Assembly (NCBI GenBank): GCA_010094045.1 | Contig: ML986657.1 | Span: 144,982-208,981 of the forward strand | Direction of reading: 5' to 3' | Length of the DNA stretch: 64,000 nt | DNA from: Lojkania enalia | Lineage: Eukaryota > Ascomycota > Dothideomycetes > Pleosporales | Part shown: in pieces, positions 59,711 through 64,000 of the stretch | Layout of the letters: each line of letters opens with the position of its first letter | Position numbering within the stretch: the stretch's first letter is position 1 | The notes under the pieces: model-generated | The model's input: the letters and a program-made list of their open reading frames with translations, nothing else | What the model was told of the DNA's origin: nothing | The model's database searches: none | Program-made: the position numbers and the translations under genes

Positions 59711-61587
59711 TAATAACGTAACGAGTAGCGCGATGTAGCAAGCGGTATATTCTATTACCAAAACTTAGTATACTACCCTACTATTATAATACAATTATTA
59801 TAATAGCCTTAAATTACCTTAAAAGAGGCCTAAATACAGCTTGCGAAATCCGCTATTAATTAAGATTAAATTTAAAGCGTATAACGTGCTGTAATAATAT
59901 TTAACACGTTAGAAATAATATTATAATACTAATATACTAGAATTAAAGTAAAGCGCAATTATATAGCTAATTTAAAGCTGTTAACTAATCTAGAGGAGAG
60001 AGTACTTACTAATCGTATTCTTAATCTAGATCTCCGAGGACAGCCTCTAAACTACTATTATATTATAGATATAGCTAATTTAATTCTATATAAACGCGGT
60101 AGATATAATATTAGTTAAAACTAGTCTAGAAACTTTGTATAATACTATCCTAAGCTTAAAGTACGCCTAAATCGTCCGTACGACTATTAGAGAGCCTAGT
60201 AAGAGGAACCGAAGGTAATAACTAAGTTTTTTAAGCTTATAGCGAAGATTAAAATTTAGTATAGAATTAATAATAATAATACGTATAATTTTAATAAAAT
60301 AGGTTTTATAATAGGCTAAATTAGATATACTCTAGTTATTATAGGTATAGATAAGTAAAGAGGTATAAAGACGTTTAAACTAGATAATTAAGAGTAGATT
60401 ATAACTATCTAATATATTAGCGCCTTTAGATATATACTACCACCTTATATTATCTTTAAAGCGATCTAGTACCTTACTAGATAGTATAAAGGGAAGGATT
60501 TACTTAAGGGATAGCCGATTAGTATTAGTATTAATAGATAGATTACTAATACTATTGCTCTTAACTGGATTAAGTATTTTAAGAAGTATATACTGCCTCG
60601 TATAAAGGGCGTCTATTAGATACTAATTATAGACGGCTATAGCAGCTACGATACGCCTGAATTTAATAATTATTATAAACTATATAAGATTATTACTATC
60701 TATATACCTATATACTCGTCTTATCTACTTTAGCTACTTAATATAGGCTGTTTTAGGCCCTTAAAGAAGGCCTATAACTAGTAGGTTGAGGAGCTAATAT
60801 GTAATTGTATCTACTATATTTTAAAGCTTAAGTTTATTCCTACGTTCTATAAGGCTTATTAAATAGCTATAATATTAGATAATACTAAAAGAGGTTTTAG
60901 AGGAACTAGATTAGTCCCTTTTAAACTAGATCGGGTTATTTTAAAGCTTAATATTTAATTAGAGACACTACCACCTTAGACTACTATTATACCTACTATC
61001 ACGACGCCCTAGATCGCGAAAACGCCTATAAAATAAGATAAATTTACGTTACAAATAATACTTATAACTAATCGAATTATAAATTATTAAAATTTAAGTC
61101 CAACACCTATTATAAAAGCTATATACCAGATCTAGAAGGGTGCACTTATTCTTGCAACTAAACTAACGATACTTTAAACTAAGAATAAGATACTATAAGA
61201 GGTAAATAAGGTAATAAGCAAGCGAAAATAGCGTACGAAATAGCAGATTTAGAGATAAAGTATCCTAATAAGATCTAAGGTAGGAGATCTAATTAAATAG
61301 ATTAATTTAACTACCTAAATTAGGTAAGAGACTATTATATTACAGTTGTATTATAGGACTAAGAATTAACTATAGTAATATTATAGACGCTACAAGTAGC
61401 TAGGATATTAAATTAAGACGTATCTAATATAATTATCTAAGTCGGATAGCGATAGTAATTATATTACTATATTATCTAATTAATTAATCCAGGCGTTGTT
61501 AGATAAACTATCTTTAAGTTGCTTATAGGCAAAATTTAGGTAGTAGAGTATACTACTTACTACGTCGCGCTACTCGCTACGTTATTA
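59711..61587 (+). mobile_element. Fot1/pogo-type DNA transposon, decayed
   Basis: Terminal inverted repeats of 49 bases bound the element: left 59711-59759 and right 61539-61587. The outer part reads TAATAACGTARCGAGTAGCG, and the seven mismatches I count between the arms are all transitions. The 1877-base length is that of Fot1-family elements. The interior contains a decayed transposase on the plus strand in the matching orientation. TA-rich flanks fit TA target-site preference but prevent a clean call of the duplication. Confidence 0.85.
59990..61000 (+). pseudogene. Fot1/pogo transposase relic with lost catalytic Asp
   Basis: Plus-strand readings show the family order despite many stops. 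A CENP-B-type DNA-binding part (LRGQPLNYYY, DIANLILYKRG, YPKLKVRLNRPYDY) runs from about 59990 to 60195, then the DDE domain in one frame from 60280 to 60790. The first Asp position (60293-60295) now reads AAT in NFNKIGF where the family has NFDE-GF. The second Asp is intact in DGYSSYDTPEF (60632-60634). The third (60740-60742) reads AAT in LNIGCFRPLKKAY where the family has LDIGCF. Spacing between the second and third is DD35D. The changes are G-to-A and C-to-T (His to Tyr in DGYSSY). The enzyme is inactive. Confidence 0.85.
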
Positions 61588-62886
61588 TATTAACTATAAT
61601 AACTAACTATAATAAAAAGCTATATCTTATAAAGAGAATTTAAAATAGAAATCTATATCTAGATCTTATTTATATTATATTACTATAAAGTTCCTCCGTT
61701 TTCTATTTCTTTAGGGGGTACGAGTTTAAGATAGTAAATAATTTCCTGAATAATAAGATTAATAATATAAGTAAGATATAGAATTATATTCTCCTTATAG
61801 TTTTATTTAATACTATCTTTATATAGTTTCTCTTATATTATATATATAAGTATACTATTATTAGTAGTATTATTATAGGTAGTTACTAGCAATTGTTATT
61901 ACATGTTTATATTTAATAGAATATATAGTACTTCTATTACTATAGAAATACTAGTATAACTTCTTTAAATAGAGATAAAATTAAGTAGTTTCTTATAGAA
62001 CTCCTAGTTCTAATTAATATAGTACCCTTTTACTATAAGGAAATTAAGGTGGTTTTTTATAGACTAGGTATTAAACGTAATTAATATCTTTGTACTTTAG
62101 TTAAGGTTATATAAAAGAGAGAACTAAACTACTATAATCTTATACTTAAATAGCCCTATAAAATTAAATCGGCTAATTAATATAGTACCTAGTTAGAAGA
62201 ACTAAACGAATTGTTAAAAGGACGGGTAATCTACTATTTAGAAAGACTAGTTATTATTAATAATAATATAGACTAGTTTATACTTAAAAACGCTAGTAGA
62301 ATATAGTAGTATAATTAGATCTTTATTATTAGGAGGCCTAGCTATAGGTATATAGAACCTATTATACTTAGGAGCTAGAGTTCTTAAACAGGCCTAAAAT
62401 CTAAGATAATTTATTAGATGCTTTATACTATTATAATTCTTATTTAAATATATAAGTTAAAGGTTATAGTAATAATAGAATATAAATAGGCAACTATCTA
62501 AAAATTATATAGCTTCCCTAAATTGTCTCTAGATTTTATTATAATAAGTAGCTAAATTCTACTTTAATTTATTAAGTATATTTAAAGGGTTTTAAGCTTA
62601 TAGTATTAATTTCTACTACGCTATCTATATATTAATAAGCTCTATTACCCCCTATTTATCTTTTTTATCCCCTATCCGCGGATATATAATTAGCTGATAG
62701 ATTTCTTAAAAACTTTAATAGGAAATTAATAAAGTATTAATTATAAGATACTAGATTTATATTAGTATTAATATAACTATAATAAAACGCTGTAATAAAG
62801 AATAGTAGGAATATTATAATATTATAGATATATAAGGAGTTAGGGTTAACAATCGAAAGTATCTAGCTGTAAATTATATTTATAGA

Positions 62887-62913
62887 CTACTACTACTACT
62901 ACTACTACTACTA
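62887..62913. repeat. (CTA)9 microsatellite
   Basis: About nine uninterrupted CTA triplets in the AT block, flanked by TA-rich sequence. Confidence 0.8.
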
Positions 62914-64000
62914 ATATATATAAAACTCTAATAAAATAGTAGTATATTATACTATTATATTAAGTATTTATTTTTAGAGATAATAGGTTTTATTACTAAA
63001 TAGTATACTAATACTATACTTTTAGTAGTATATAAAAGTCTACTATAATATATCGTAGAACGCTATAATTTAGAAAATACTATAAAATATAGTAAATTAC
63101 TATTATATATTATAAAGTATAGTTAATTACTATTATTTAATATACTATAATATACTATAAGATACTATAGTATACTATCTAGAATCTAATAACTACCCTA
63201 ATATAACGATGCAAAGAAATCGTTCCACGAAAAGCTTTATATACAACCTTATCCCAAAGCTTTTCGCTTATCTTATCCTACCCCCGGTTCTACCCCTTTT
63301 CCCTTCCGTATATAGTTGTATACTCCCTTATAAGTAGCTTAGTAGTTCTTCTATATCCTTTCGTATAAGGCCTATAGGTGTTAATAGAATTTCTAGGTCC
63401 CTAAACCTCTATATACTCCTATATACCTCTAAGTAGATTCGTGCTATATTTAGACCTATTATCTTACCTGTGCTGTTATATTATATAGAAGAACTTAATA
63501 TTACTAGTAACAGCCTCTTTAATAATATCGCATCGATTGTTTATTTAAATATATCTAAGTTTAAAATACGCCTAATTTAGTTTAGGTTATAATATTTATA
63601 TACCGTTATATTAAATTATTTAGTTATCTAGATAGGATCTTAGAGACTTTCTATTAACCGAAGCCTTTAGGTTTAGAACTTCCTATCCTCTATAATTAGG
63701 ATTGCTTTTAGAAAAGCCGCGTAGAGTATACTTAGGTAGAAACTTGGAGACTACTAATAACCTATTAGAATCGGAGGTAACCGCTAATATCTGACTATAA
63801 TTTACCTTCTAATTTCTATACTAGAACCGATATATATATAAGTTATAGTAAGAGTAAGCTTCTATCTACGCGTGTAGAACAACTGTTACCTCCTATAGGG
63901 GGCCCTACAATAGGCGGACCCCTCTCTATAGGGCCTATAATAAAGAACCTATCTAATTTAGAGGGAAATTAGAGTAAACTAACCCTTAAGGAATAAATTA

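Larger units (their letters stand above)
57474..64000. repeat. AT-rich, RIP-like transposon block
   Basis: From about 57.5 kb onward the sequence becomes TA-dominated, has no sizeable open frame in any direction, and contains identifiable transposon remains. GC is far below the rest of the window; I estimate 25-30 percent by eye. The pattern fits RIP-degraded repeats, as known from AT isochores of several plant-pathogenic ascomycetes. Only islands near 57.5-57.85 kb, 63.2-63.3 kb and 63.88-63.95 kb are less AT-rich. The block runs off the window end. Confidence 0.85.

Noticed and set aside
61600..63180. A second transposon with coding capacity in the AT block
   Set aside because: Scattered words hint at old coding sequence, but no motif order or terminal repeat could be established.
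1..64000. tRNA, rRNA or CRISPR features
   Set aside because: I did not recognise any tRNA-like, rRNA or CRISPR-like pattern by eye; CRISPR is not expected in a fungus. A dedicated scan could still find a tRNA.

Overview
The window comes from a filamentous ascomycete (Pezizomycotina). Genes carry short GT-AG introns, mostly 42-60 nt, with CTAAC- or CTGAT-like branch sites. Families include a fungal NACHT immune-type receptor, a complex I 21.3 kDa subunit, Met6, fungal DUF proteins and secreted plant-cell-wall enzymes. From about 57.5 kb to the end the DNA turns extremely AT-rich, stop-ridden and full of decayed transposon sequence, with transition-type changes that look like repeat-induced point mutation (RIP). 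This gives a two-speed genome layout. The enzyme content (GH5, PL4, GH3, P450, small secreted proteins) suggests a plant-associated or saprotrophic fungus; I cannot name the species.

Layout. 0-5.5 kb: a membrane protein on the minus strand and a large esterase-NACHT-ankyrin receptor. 6.9-11.3 kb: methionine synthase (MET6) and an SDR oxidoreductase. 12.3-22.4 kb: a kelch membrane protein, a DUF7923-like protein, a complex I subunit and a RING/coiled-coil protein. 23.6-31.3 kb: a GH5 endoglucanase, a secretory membrane protein, two small conserved-looking proteins and a P450. 32.6-37.6 kb: a rhamnogalacturonan lyase, a small secreted protein and a mucin-like surface protein. 39.3-45.4 kb: a methyltransferase with a signal peptide, a decayed HET-domain gene and a vacuolar amino-acid transporter. 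46.2-53.8 kb: a small protein, a 2,3-dihydroxybenzoate-decarboxylase-like amidohydrolase, a GH3 beta-glucosidase and a multi-pass membrane protein. 55.5-56.0 kb: a Cys-containing small secreted protein at the edge of the AT block. 56.8-64 kb: a 671-bp inverted-repeat element, a 32-bp minisatellite and an AT-rich block holding a Fot1/pogo-type element with readable terminal inverted repeats.

Genes acting together. No biosynthetic cluster is evident. The extracellular enzymes (GH5, PL4, GH3) together address cellulose and pectin. The GH3 and the aromatic-acid decarboxylase-like gene are adjacent and co-oriented and could form a phenolic-glucoside pair, which is inference only. All gene models and splice sites were worked out by eye from reading frames, phases and family conservation; no searches were run.
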